Source: Bacillota bacterium
GTDB taxonomy: Bacteria; Bacillota; Sulfobacillia; JAJZYS01; JAJYTV01
Assembly: GCA_021792885.1 (NCBI GenBank)
Contig: JAJYTV010000013.1
Coordinates: 1-15,212 of the forward strand
DNA: 15,212 nt
Reading direction: 5' to 3'
Shown here: in pieces, positions 9,217 through 15,212 of the stretch
How positions within the stretch are numbered: the stretch's first letter is position 1
How the letters are laid out: each line of letters begins with the position of its first letter
Made by a program: the position numbers and the translations under genes
Notes under the pieces: model-generated
The model's input: the letters and a program-made list of their open reading frames with translations, nothing else
What the model was told of the DNA's origin: nothing
Database searches by the model: none

Positions 9217-9888
9217 GTGAAGCTGACGTTCATCGGGCACGCGACTTGGCTTGTGGAGACCGCGGGCAAGAAGCTCCTGCTCGATCCGTTCCTGACCGGA
9301 AACCCCGTTGCAACGACCAAGGCCGAGGACATCGCGTGCGACTACGTGCTGATCTCCCACGCGCACGGAGACCACATCGGCGACGCGGAATCAATCCTGC
9401 GCCGCACCGGCGCGACCTGCGTCACGACGAACGAGATCGCCGGCGACCTTGCCCAGAAGGGCATCCAGGCGCAGGGCATGCACCTCGGAGGCAAGCAGAC
9501 CTTCGACTTCGGCTCGGTGAAGCTCGTCCTCGCGCTGCACGGTTCCGGCATCGCGGGAGGTCACGCCTGCGGCTTCCTGATCGAGTCGGAAGGCAAGAAG
9601 CTCTACTTCGCGGGCGACACCGCGCTGACGTTGGACATGCAGCTGCTCCGCGACGTCTGGGGCCCCGTCGACATCGCGATCCTGCCCGTCGGCTCCTACT
9701 TCACGATGGACGTCCCGGACGCGGCCGTCGCGTGCCGCTTCGTCGCGCCGCGCTACTGCGTGCCGATGCACTACAACACGTTCCCGGCGATCGCGGCCGA
9801 CATGAACGATCTGCGCAGCCGGATCGCCAAGGAGAGCCCGAACACGGAACTGGTTGTGATCGAGCCCGGCGCGTCGCACAGCTTCTAG
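9217..9888 (+). CDS. Metal-dependent hydrolase, UPF0173 (MBL-fold) family
   Basis: A 223-residue single-domain metallo-beta-lactamase-fold protein. The signature HAHGDH at residues 48-53 is the metal-binding motif. GHATW at 7-11, LYFAGDT and VPMHYNTFP are the other conserved blocks of this UPF0173 (YtkL-like) group and hold further metal ligands. It is probably a cytoplasmic hydrolase; the substrate is not known for the family. The GTG start at 9217 has AAGGAGGG about 8 nt ahead, and the N-terminus MKLTFIGHA matches the family. The gene is divergent from the HTH regulator and convergent with the second MBL gene, overlapping its stop codon by three bases. No terminator separates them. Confidence 0.92.
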   Translation: MKLTFIGHATWLVETAGKKLLLDPFLTGNPVATTKAEDIACDYVLISHAHGDHIGDAESILRRTGATCVTTNEIAGDLAQKGIQAQGMHLGGKQTFDFGSVKLVLALHGSGIAGGHACGFLIESEGKKLYFAGDTALTLDMQLLRDVWGPVDIAILPVGSYFTMDVPDAAVACRFVAPRYCVPMHYNTFPAIAADMNDLRSRIAKESPNTELVVIEPGASHSF

Positions 9889-10817
9889 AGACGACGGTAG
9901 AAGATCCGCTCCCCGTCGTTCAGTTCCTCGACGACGCCACGCTCCTGCAAGAGATCCAGGTGGCCGAGCACCTCGCTCAGGGCAAGGAAGGGATCCGCTC
10001 CGCGTCGCAGCGGGAAGAACTCCTGGCTGAGCGCGAAGGCCTGCATCGTCCGATCACCGAGCGCAGAGAGCACCTGCTCTCTGCGCTCCTCGATTTGCTC
10101 GAGGTACCTCGCGAGCAGTGGCGCCGGCTCACCGATCTCGTCCCGGTGCCCGGGAAGGATCGGCAGGCCCTCGAATTCGCGCAGCCGCGCGAGGCTCGCG
10201 ATGTACTCGGGCAAGGACTTGCGCCTGCCCTCCTCTCCCACTTCGAGCACCGGGTTCGGCGTGATCCCGGCGATCACCACGTCGCCGCCGACGATGTAGT
10301 CCGGCCCGACGAAGGCGAGGTGGCCTGGGGCGTGCCCGGGAACGAGCAGTGCGCGCAGATCGTCACCGCCCGCCTGCACATGCTCGCCGTCTTCGATCGG
10401 CTGCACCGCCCCAAGCGGTGCCACGTGGGAGAGGATGCGCTGCAGTTCGCGGTGCATGGCAGAGAGCACCGGTTCCGGCACGCCGTGCCGGCGCAGGAGC
10501 GCCTCCTCCGCGTCGAGGTCGCCGAGCGGCCGCACCATGCGCGCGATCGTGTCAGGATGGGTGTAGATCTGCGCTCCCGTCTCGGCGGCCAGCACTGGGG
10601 CATAGCCGCTGTGGTCGGGATGGTGGTGCGTGATGAGGATGCGCTCGATGGCGTCGCGCGCGATCCCTAGATCGCGCAGCGCCGCGTCCAGGGCGCCCTG
10701 GGCCGGCGGGAACAGCGGACCGGGGTCCACGAGCGTCACCGGCGGCTCTCTGAAAGCGTAGGCGTTGACAGGTCCGACGGCGAAGGGCGTCGGCAGCAAG
10801 ATGCGGGTCGGGCGCAC
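9885..10817 (-). CDS. MBL-fold metallo-hydrolase with C-terminal winged-helix-like domain
   Basis: A 310-residue protein. The N-terminal MBL domain contains ITHHHPDHSG with ligands His64, His66, Asp68 and His69, then LVPGHAPGHL and ILPGHRDE as later metal-binding blocks. This is a glyoxalase II / LACTB2-like arrangement. The last 70 or so residues form a helical domain resembling the winged helix found at the end of LACTB2-type hydrolases. The substrate cannot be read from sequence; thioester or nucleic-acid hydrolysis are both known in relatives. The GTG start at 10817 is preceded by GGGAGG with 7 nt spacing. It lies 46 nt after the small membrane ORF, and the two may share a transcript. Its stop codon sits in the CTAG shared with the convergent UPF0173 gene. 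Confidence 0.9.
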   Translation of the reverse strand: MRPTRILLPTPFAVGPVNAYAFREPPVTLVDPGPLFPPAQGALDAALRDLGIARDAIERILITHHHPDHSGYAPVLAAETGAQIYTHPDTIARMVRPLGDLDAEEALLRRHGVPEPVLSAMHRELQRILSHVAPLGAVQPIEDGEHVQAGGDDLRALLVPGHAPGHLAFVGPDYIVGGDVVIAGITPNPVLEVGEEGRRKSLPEYIASLARLREFEGLPILPGHRDEIGEPAPLLARYLEQIEERREQVLSALGDRTMQAFALSQEFFPLRRGADPFLALSEVLGHLDLLQERGVVEELNDGERIFYRRL

Positions 10818-10863
10818 AGAACCGCCTCCCGCCGTCTCTTTCTCCCCGCGCCCCGGAATGCCT

Positions 10864-10971
10864 TTAGATCTTGCGGCGGGTTCGGTTGTGGAAGATGGCC
10901 AAGAGCACCGGGCCCAGCCCGAACCCGAGCACGAGCGCGACGAACAGGACGATCATGATGATGACGATCAC
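10864..10971 (-). CDS. Predicted 35-residue single-span membrane protein
   Basis: This ORF is too short for routine gene callers. It starts with GTG at 10971, preceded by GGGGGGAA about 5 nt away, and ends with TAA. The product has a hydrophobic run from residue 2 to about 27 (MIVIIMIVLFVALVLG followed by a Gly-rich FGLGPVLLAIF), then a basic tail HNRTRRKI. This is the layout of a single-span membrane mini-protein, with the tail in the cytoplasm by the positive-inside rule. The strong ribosome site and clean span support expression. It lies upstream of the MBL-fold gene on the same strand. The function is unknown and I do not recognise a family. Confidence 0.6.
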   Translation of the reverse strand: MIVIIMIVLFVALVLGFGLGPVLLAIFHNRTRRKI

Positions 10972-11024
10972 TGCGCTTCCCCCCGTTCCATTGTCCCCGC
11001 CCCGGCACGCGAGGTATCCAAGCC

Positions 11025-11054
11025 GCATAGCCCCACGAGCGCCCGCGCATCATA
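11025..11054 (+). promoter_or_regulatory. Candidate sigma-G-type (forespore) promoter
   Basis: GCATA (11025-11029) and CATCATA (11048-11054) are separated by 18 nt. As I recall it, the B. subtilis sigma-G consensus is GHATR-N18-CATXHTA, and both boxes match at every defined base. A start near 11061 would leave about 13 nt before the ATG at 11074, enough for the GGAGG at 11064-11068. It is a consensus match only, from a recalled motif. On the other strand, 11049-11054 reads TATGAT. Confidence 0.4.
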
Positions 11055-11073
11055 GCAGCGCCTGGAGGCGAAG

Positions 11074-11202
11074 ATGCTGGGTAAGCTCGTCGAGCTGCGC
11101 TGCTGCGACATCTGCCAGAAGCTGACGCTGCGGCGCAAGCTCCGCATCTACTGCGACATGCTGCTGTGCCGGGACTGCTACCACCGCTACGGTTACTCCT
11201 GA
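11074..11202 (+). CDS. Cys-rich (zinc-ribbon-like) 42-residue mini-protein
   Basis: ATG at 11074 has GGAGG 5 nt upstream, and the ORF ends with TGA at 11200-11202. The 42-residue product has Cys at positions 10, 11, 14, 27, 32 and 35. Two CxxC pairs (C11-D-I-C14 and C32-R-D-C35), separated by 17 residues, form a likely structural zinc site. The charged middle (KLTLRRKLRIY) is basic. The layout recalls the sigma-factor inhibitor Gin (CsfB), which has two CxxC pairs about 15 residues apart, but this protein lacks Gin's C-terminal part. The gene is divergent from the small membrane ORF and 49 nt upstream of glycerate kinase. The ORF is likely real; the Gin relationship is a hypothesis. Confidence 0.65.
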   Translation: MLGKLVELRCCDICQKLTLRRKLRIYCDMLLCRDCYHRYGYS

Positions 11203-11251
11203 GCGCAGGAAGTGCGCGGCGCGGCGCGAAGACGTGCGTCGGGGTGAAAGA

Positions 11252-12337
11252 TTGCGGGTGCTCGTGGCTGGTGCCGCACTGAAAGGAACGCTGGACTGCC
11301 GGGAGACGACGGACGCCATCGCCCGCGGCGTGCGAGCCGCAGGCCACGATCCCATCCTCGTGCCGATCGCGGACGGCGGGGACGGATCGCTGGCAGCGCT
11401 CGCCGCTGCGGGTTTCACGCGCCGCACGGCAATCGTGCACGACGCGATGGGGCGCCCGGTGCAGGCCGACTTCGCATGGCATGCGGCGCGCCGGGTCGCG
11501 GCCGTCGAACTGGCGCAGGCAGCCGGCCTCTGGCGGGTCGCCGCAGCGCCGCGCGATCCCTGGCGGCTCTCGACCTACGGCTTCGGCGAACTGCTCTTGC
11601 AGGCGCTGTCCCTTTCACCGCAGACAGTGCTCGCGCTGCTCGGCGGAAGCGCGACGCAGGATGCGGGAGCGGGAACTCTGCAGGCGCTCGGGGCCGTGCT
11701 CTCGCCGCCTCCGTCAGGTTTTGCAGACGCGCGCTGGCTCACGACAGCGGGCGGCATCGACCTAGGGCCCGCGCAGCGCCGCCTCTCTGGGGCCGCGCTG
11801 AAGATCCTCACCGATGTGGACCATGTGCTCTCGGGGCCGGACGGGAGCGCGATTGCCTTCGCCACCCAGAAGGGCTTCCCGGAGCAGGATCTGCCAGCGC
11901 TCGACGGGGCGATCGCGCGCTTCGGCACGGTCTTGGGGCAGGCCGCCCAGATCGACGTCGAGCAGCCAGGCAGCGGTGCCGCAGGCGGCGTCGGGGCTGC
12001 CCTCCTCGCGCTCGGCGGGCAACTTGCGCCCGGCGCGCAGGACCTCTTCGAAGCGGTCGGCTTCTTCGACGCTCTTTCCGCCGCGGACGCCGTCATCAGC
12101 TGCGAGGGCCAGGTCGACCGGACGACCTGGCGCGGCAAGGGCCCGGGACTTGCCGTGCGGGCCGCGATCGCGCGCGGCCTGCCGGCTTTCCTGCTCTGCG
12201 CTCGGCAGGGACCTGGAGCGCAGGAGGGCACGGTCCGGATCGTCCACGCGGAAGGAGATCCGGTCGACGCCGAGGCACTCGCACGCGCCGCGCAGGGCGC
12301 GCTTTCCCAGAGCGCGCAGGCGTCCTTTGGCGCCTGA
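11252..12337 (+). CDS. Glycerate kinase, type 1 (divergent)
   Basis: Phosphorylates D-glycerate to a phosphoglycerate, feeding it to central carbon metabolism. The 361-residue product shows the GarK/GlxK-family blocks: ADGGDGS, LGGSATQDAGAGTLQALGA, TDVDHVLSG, ATQKG, PGSGAAGGVGAALLALGG and ADAVISCEGQVDRTTWRGKGPG. Several conserved positions differ from typical family members, notably AGAALKG in place of the usual APDSFKG at the N-terminus. The TTG at 11252 is chosen because GGGGTGA lies just ahead and the N-terminus MRVLVAG aligns with the family; a GTG at 11234 would add six residues but lacks a ribosome site. It follows the Cys-rich mini-gene on the same strand and ends at a strong hairpin. 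The family is clear; the altered N-terminal motif leaves substrate and regioselectivity open. Confidence 0.88.
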   Translation: MRVLVAGAALKGTLDCRETTDAIARGVRAAGHDPILVPIADGGDGSLAALAAAGFTRRTAIVHDAMGRPVQADFAWHAARRVAAVELAQAAGLWRVAAAPRDPWRLSTYGFGELLLQALSLSPQTVLALLGGSATQDAGAGTLQALGAVLSPPPSGFADARWLTTAGGIDLGPAQRRLSGAALKILTDVDHVLSGPDGSAIAFATQKGFPEQDLPALDGAIARFGTVLGQAAQIDVEQPGSGAAGGVGAALLALGGQLAPGAQDLFEAVGFFDALSAADAVISCEGQVDRTTWRGKGPGLAVRAAIARGLPAFLLCARQGPGAQEGTVRIVHAEGDPVDAEALARAAQGALSQSAQASFGA

Positions 12338-12353
12338 GGGCTGTGCATGGCGA

Positions 12354-12395
12354 GGGGGCGGCGCGCCCTTCGGTCCGCCGCCCCCATGGTCTTTC
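12354..12395. terminator. Bidirectional intrinsic-type terminator between glycerate kinase and etfA
   Basis: GGGGGCGGC (12354-12362) and GCCGCCCCC (12377-12385) form a perfect 9-bp GC stem with a 14-nt loop. For plus-strand transcription it is followed by TCTTTCTC, a moderate U-tract. It sits between converging genes and could end both transcripts. The minus side lacks a clear U-tract. Confidence 0.75.
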
Positions 12396-13370
12396 TCAGC
12401 TCTTCGCCCGGCGGACCTCTTCCGTCAGCTTGGGCAGGATCTCGAGCGCATCCCCGACGATGCCATAGTCCGCGATCTTGAAGATCGGAGCCTCGGCGTC
12501 CCGGTTGATCGCGACGATCGTGCGGCTCGACGACATGCCGGCGAGGTGCTGCACGGCCCCGGAGATCCCGACCGCGAAGTAGAGGGCGGGAGAAACCGTC
12601 TTGCCCGTCTGGCCGACCTGCTCATGATGCGGCCGCCATCCGGCGTCAACGACCGCTCTCGTCGCGCCGACCGCCGCTCCCAGCGCATCGGCCAGATCTT
12701 CGACCAGCCCGAAGTTCGCGGGCTCCTTGAGCCCGCGGCCTCCCGCGACGACGACATCGGCTTCCGAGAGCTCCGCCCGGCCTGCCGCCTCGCGGCGCAC
12801 CTCGCGGACCCTGGCACGGACGGACGCGGGGTCCACCTCCACCGCAAGGGCTCTCGCTGGCGCGGCGGGTCCGCCCTGCGCTTGCGCCGCGAACGCGTTC
12901 GGACGCACGGCGGCGACCGCCTGCGGGCCCGCGGCCTGCACCTCGGCGAGCGCCTTGCCTGCGTACACCGGCCGCCGAGCCGCAAGACAGCCCTCCTGTG
13001 CGAAGAGTTCCGTCACGTCCATCAGGAGTCCGGCCGAGCGGGCTGCGGCGACCCGCGGGGCGATGTCGCGCCCAAACGCCGTCGCGCCGAACACGATGAC
13101 CTGCGCGGAGGCCGCCTCGGCGCCGGCCAGCACCGCCTGGGCATACGCCTGACCGGCGTAGGCCGAGAGCGTGTCTCCCTCCGCACAGAGCACCTCGTGC
13201 GCGGCGGAAGCCGGCACGCCCTGCGCAGCCTGCACGGCGCCCGGACCCATCACGAGTGCTGCCACGCCACCCGCTGCCAGCGCCTCGTCGGCCGCGCGCG
13301 CCGCCGTCAGTACCTCGTAGGAAATCTTCTTCAGCGCTCCGTCCTGCACTTCCAGCACGGCAAGGATCAT
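12396..13370 (-). CDS. etfA: Electron transfer flavoprotein alpha subunit
   Basis: Forms a heterodimer with EtfB that carries electrons between flavin dehydrogenases (for example acyl-CoA dehydrogenases) and the respiratory chain or a bifurcating partner. The 324-residue length is typical. The C-terminal FAD-binding signature is intact: VVAGGRGLKEPANFGLVEDLA, VGQTGKTVSPALYFAVGISGAVQH and AINRDAEAPIFKIADYGIVGD. The N-terminal domain (MILAVLEVQDGALKKIS) matches the Rossmann-like part. The ATG at 13370 has GAGGGGG upstream and lies 13 nt after etfB. It ends just before the hairpin terminator, so etfBA probably closes the unit. Confidence 0.96.
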   Translation of the reverse strand: MILAVLEVQDGALKKISYEVLTAARAADEALAAGGVAALVMGPGAVQAAQGVPASAAHEVLCAEGDTLSAYAGQAYAQAVLAGAEAASAQVIVFGATAFGRDIAPRVAAARSAGLLMDVTELFAQEGCLAARRPVYAGKALAEVQAAGPQAVAAVRPNAFAAQAQGGPAAPARALAVEVDPASVRARVREVRREAAGRAELSEADVVVAGGRGLKEPANFGLVEDLADALGAAVGATRAVVDAGWRPHHEQVGQTGKTVSPALYFAVGISGAVQHLAGMSSSRTIVAINRDAEAPIFKIADYGIVGDALEILPKLTEEVRRAKS

Positions 13371-13383
13371 CTCGCTGGCCCCC

Positions 13384-14142
13384 TCAGATCAGCTTCGCTT
13401 CTTCGTGCAGCAGCCGGACGAGTTCCGCGGCCGCCGCAGGGGCGTCCATGCCGGTGAGGATCTTGCCCGCGCTCCGCGCGGAGGGTAGGGCGAGGCTCCT
13501 TGTGCGGACGGCGGGTTCACCCGTTACCGAGGCGTCGGCGGAGATCTGACGGATCTCCTTGCGCTTCGCCTTCATGATGCCGGGGAGGGACGCGTAGCGC
13601 GGCTCGTTCAGCCCCTTCTGCGCCGTGATCACCGCGGGCAGGGAGAACTCGACGACCTCGATGCCGCCCTCTACCTCGCGCTCGGCGACACCGCCTTCGC
13701 CCGTCAGTTCGAGCTTCGTGACGACCGTGACCTGCGGCCAGTCGAGCAGTGCCGCGACGAGCGGCCCGACCTGTCCCTGGTCGTCGTCGACCGCCTGCTT
13801 GCCGGCTAGCACGAGATCGGGCGAGAGGTCGCGCAGCGCGAAGGCGATCGCGCGTGCGGTCGTCATCGGGTCCTGTACCTGCGCGTCGACGCGGACGGCC
13901 TCGTCGGCGCCCATGGCGAGCGCCGTGCGCAGCGCCTCCTCCGCCTTCGCGTCGCCGACCGTGAGGACGGTTACCTGGCCCCCGTGCTGCTCCTTGATGC
14001 GGATGGCTTCCTCAATCGCGAACTCATCATAGGGATTGACGACGAAGTTGACTCCCTGCCGGTCGATCTCCGCACCGCCCGCGGCGATCTTGATGCGGGT
14101 CGCGGTGTCCGGCACCTGCTTCACCAGGACGACGACGTTCAC
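13384..14142 (-). CDS. etfB: Electron transfer flavoprotein beta subunit
   Basis: Partner of EtfA. The 252-residue product starts MNVVVLVKQVPDTATRIKI, a standard EtfB N-terminus. It carries the nucleotide-binding blocks VVNPYDEFAIEEAIRIKE, LAGKQAVDDDQGQVGP and the signature QKGLNEPRYASLPGIMKAKR. The GTG at 14142 is preferred because GGAGGAGG is 8 nt ahead; a GTG six codons further up would put that site inside the gene. EtfB precedes EtfA as in most bacteria. No dehydrogenase gene is seen in the window to identify the electron donor. The upstream TATAAT may let etfBA be transcribed independently of the HAD gene. Confidence 0.96.
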   Translation of the reverse strand: MNVVVLVKQVPDTATRIKIAAGGAEIDRQGVNFVVNPYDEFAIEEAIRIKEQHGGQVTVLTVGDAKAEEALRTALAMGADEAVRVDAQVQDPMTTARAIAFALRDLSPDLVLAGKQAVDDDQGQVGPLVAALLDWPQVTVVTKLELTGEGGVAEREVEGGIEVVEFSLPAVITAQKGLNEPRYASLPGIMKAKRKEIRQISADASVTGEPAVRTRSLALPSARSAGKILTGMDAPAAAAELVRLLHEEAKLI

Positions 14143-14180
14143 ATCCTGTGCCTCCTCCACGATGCACTAGGCCAATAGCG

Positions 14181-14186
14181 ATTATA
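14181..14186 (-). promoter_or_regulatory. Possible -10 box of an internal etfBA promoter
   Basis: A perfect TATAAT on the minus strand lies 38 nt before the etfB start and contains part of the TAA stop codon of the HAD gene. No convincing -35 box is found at 16-18 nt (CTTCCG, GCTTCC or AGCTTC). The promoter is therefore tentative. Confidence 0.4.
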
Positions 14187-15051
14187 GACGATCCTGCCCC
14201 GCCGGAAGCTGCCGCGTGAGGTAGTGTTCGATTGCTGCAGCGGCGCCGCCCTCATGGACCGTGCCGGTGACGTAGCGGGCACGCGCGCGAATCCTTTGGG
14301 GCGCGTCGCCCATCGCAACCCCAAAGCCTGCGCGCTCGATCATCAGCGCGTCGTTCCAGTCGTTGCCGATCGCGATCACGTCCTGCCAGGTGAGGCCATA
14401 GCGCGAAAGCACCACCTCGATGCCGCTTGCCTTGTTCACTCCGTCCGCGACCACCTCGAGCGACCCGGACGGCATCGTCTCCCGCACCCCGTGGACGACG
14501 GGCAGGAGCCATTCCCTCGCCTCTGCCGCCCCTGGGCCGAAGAGATCGATCTTGTACACGGTCGTCGCCGCGTCGGCGTCGAACCGGCCCTGCACCACGG
14601 CCCTCTGCCGCACGTCCCACAGCGCCCGCCGCAGCTTGCCCGGGGAGCGCAGCGCCCCCCGCTGCCAGATGTGACGCCAGGGATGCAGGCGCCGCTCTCC
14701 GGGCTGCACGTAGAGCCGCTCGCGGGTGGAGAACCCCACGGCGACACCGTGCTCCTGGCAGAGTGCCGCTGTCGTGCGCACGACGTCCCTGGGGACGGGC
14801 ACCGCAGCCCACTCCTCTCCTCCCGGCCCGAGGACGAGCGCCCCGTCGCAGCAGATCACGGGCGAGCCGAAGAGGCCGAGGTCCTGGGCGAAGCGGCGGC
14901 TGGTCGCCGGCCGCCTGCCCGTCGCGACGACGGGCAAGAGCCCGCGCTGCAAGGCGGCTTGCAGCGCGTCGCGGTCTTGGCGGCGGATCTCGAGACCCCG
15001 CCGGACCACCGTGCCATCGAGGTCGATGGCGAGAATTCCCCAGATCGCCAA
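14182..15051 (-). CDS. Cof-type HAD-superfamily (IIB) phosphatase
   Basis: A 289-residue cytoplasmic phosphatase of the Cof/YidA type. Motif I is DLDGTV (nucleophile Asp10, general acid Asp12). Motif II lies in VVATGRRP. The motif III lysine is in VNKASGIEVVL, and motif IV is GNDWNDALMI. The cap region between about residues 85 and 185 sets the substrate, usually a sugar phosphate or flavin mononucleotide-like compound; it cannot be predicted here. The start is TTG at 15051, with AGGGGTGA just ahead; it is the only option that fits the family N-terminus. The gene follows the alpha/beta hydrolase by 10 nt and precedes etfB by 39 nt on the same strand. Confidence 0.9.
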   Translation of the reverse strand: MAIWGILAIDLDGTVVRRGLEIRRQDRDALQAALQRGLLPVVATGRRPATSRRFAQDLGLFGSPVICCDGALVLGPGGEEWAAVPVPRDVVRTTAALCQEHGVAVGFSTRERLYVQPGERRLHPWRHIWQRGALRSPGKLRRALWDVRQRAVVQGRFDADAATTVYKIDLFGPGAAEAREWLLPVVHGVRETMPSGSLEVVADGVNKASGIEVVLSRYGLTWQDVIAIGNDWNDALMIERAGFGVAMGDAPQRIRARARYVTGTVHEGGAAAAIEHYLTRQLPAGQDRL

Positions 15052-15061
15052 ACGTTCACCC

Positions 15062-15212
15062 CTAAGAAAGGAATCGCGCGAGCGCGAGCGAGACGGCGCC
15101 TGGCGCCTCGAGAGGCAGCATGTGCCCGGCGCCCTCCACCACGACGAGCTCCCCCTGCAGGCCCTGTGCGAGGGTCTCTGCGTACTTGCGCGGCGTGTAG
15201 GCGTCCCTGCTC
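15062..15212 (-). CDS. Alpha/beta hydrolase, C-terminal fragment (cut by window edge)
   Basis: Only the last 49 codons are present, ending with TAG at 15062-15064. The segment VVVEGAGHMLPLEAPGAVSLALARFL matches the C-terminal part of alpha/beta-hydrolase-fold enzymes, and the His in GAGHML is the expected catalytic histidine. The nucleophile lies outside the window, so activity and substrate are unknown. It is 10 nt upstream of the HAD gene and probably cotranscribed with it. Confidence 0.75.
   Translation of the reverse strand, partial: SRDAYTPRKYAETLAQGLQGELVVVEGAGHMLPLEAPGAVSLALARFLS

Noticed and set aside
9246..10670. Plus-strand open frame of 474 codons spanning both MBL genes
   Set aside because: It reads the UPF0173 gene in the wrong frame and then the antisense of the second MBL gene; it is Arg-rich with no domain.
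11049..11054. TATGAT as a -10 box for the small membrane ORF on the minus strand
   Set aside because: No -35 box is present at 16-18 nt, and the same bases are better explained by the plus-strand CATCATA.
11814..13457. Plus-strand open frame of 547 codons over glycerate kinase and etfA
   Set aside because: It is out of frame with glycerate kinase, crosses the terminator hairpin and runs antisense to etfA.

Overview
The window looks like a chromosomal segment of a high-GC Gram-positive bacterium (Bacillota). The evidence is: a 16S rRNA with a Bacillota-type 3' tail (anti-Shine-Dalgarno ending CCTCCTTTCT); strong GGAGG-type ribosome binding sites; heavy use of GTG and TTG starts; and greA-lysS lying upstream of an rRNA operon in the same direction, an arrangement common in Bacilli and relatives. 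GC content of the protein genes is very high, so the host is more likely a deep or thermophilic Bacillota lineage than a classical Bacillus. I cannot name a genus from the sequence alone. There is no sign of an insertion sequence, phage or CRISPR array.

Layout, left to right. Positions 1-3481 hold an rRNA operon on the minus strand: 5' part of 23S (cut by the window edge), tRNA-Ala(TGC), tRNA-Ile(GAT), then complete 16S. The 3482-3768 gap carries two tandem sigma-A-type promoters, a boxA-like element and one strand of the 16S processing stem. Upstream of it, also on the minus strand, is a five-gene run ending at the rRNA promoters: greA, lysS, a 'quinate 5-dehydrogenase-like' conserved protein, a small SCP2-like protein, and a 458-residue HEAT-repeat-like protein of unknown role. 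The run starts from a consensus TTGACA-N17-TATAAT promoter with a leader that contains two interleaved 8-bp complementary pairs, one of which covers the greA ribosome binding site. Next upstream is an HTH regulator gene on the minus strand.

From 9217 the strands alternate. A UPF0173-type metallo-beta-lactamase-fold hydrolase (plus) runs tail-to-tail into a second MBL-fold hydrolase (minus), and their stop codons share a CTAG. Upstream of the second hydrolase is a 35-residue single-span membrane ORF (minus). Head-to-head with it is a 42-residue Cys-rich mini-protein (plus), preceded by a sequence that fits a sigma-G-type promoter, followed by a divergent glycerate kinase. After a bidirectional hairpin terminator come, on the minus strand, the electron-transfer flavoprotein genes (etfB then etfA in transcription order), a Cof-type HAD phosphatase, and the C-terminal end of an alpha/beta hydrolase cut by the right edge.

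The genes are mostly housekeeping (transcript cleavage, lysyl-tRNA charging, ribosomal RNA, electron transfer to flavoproteins). The most interesting parts are the structured greA leader, the uncharacterised three-gene insert between lysS and the rRNA operon, and the pair of divergent mini-genes at 10864-11202.
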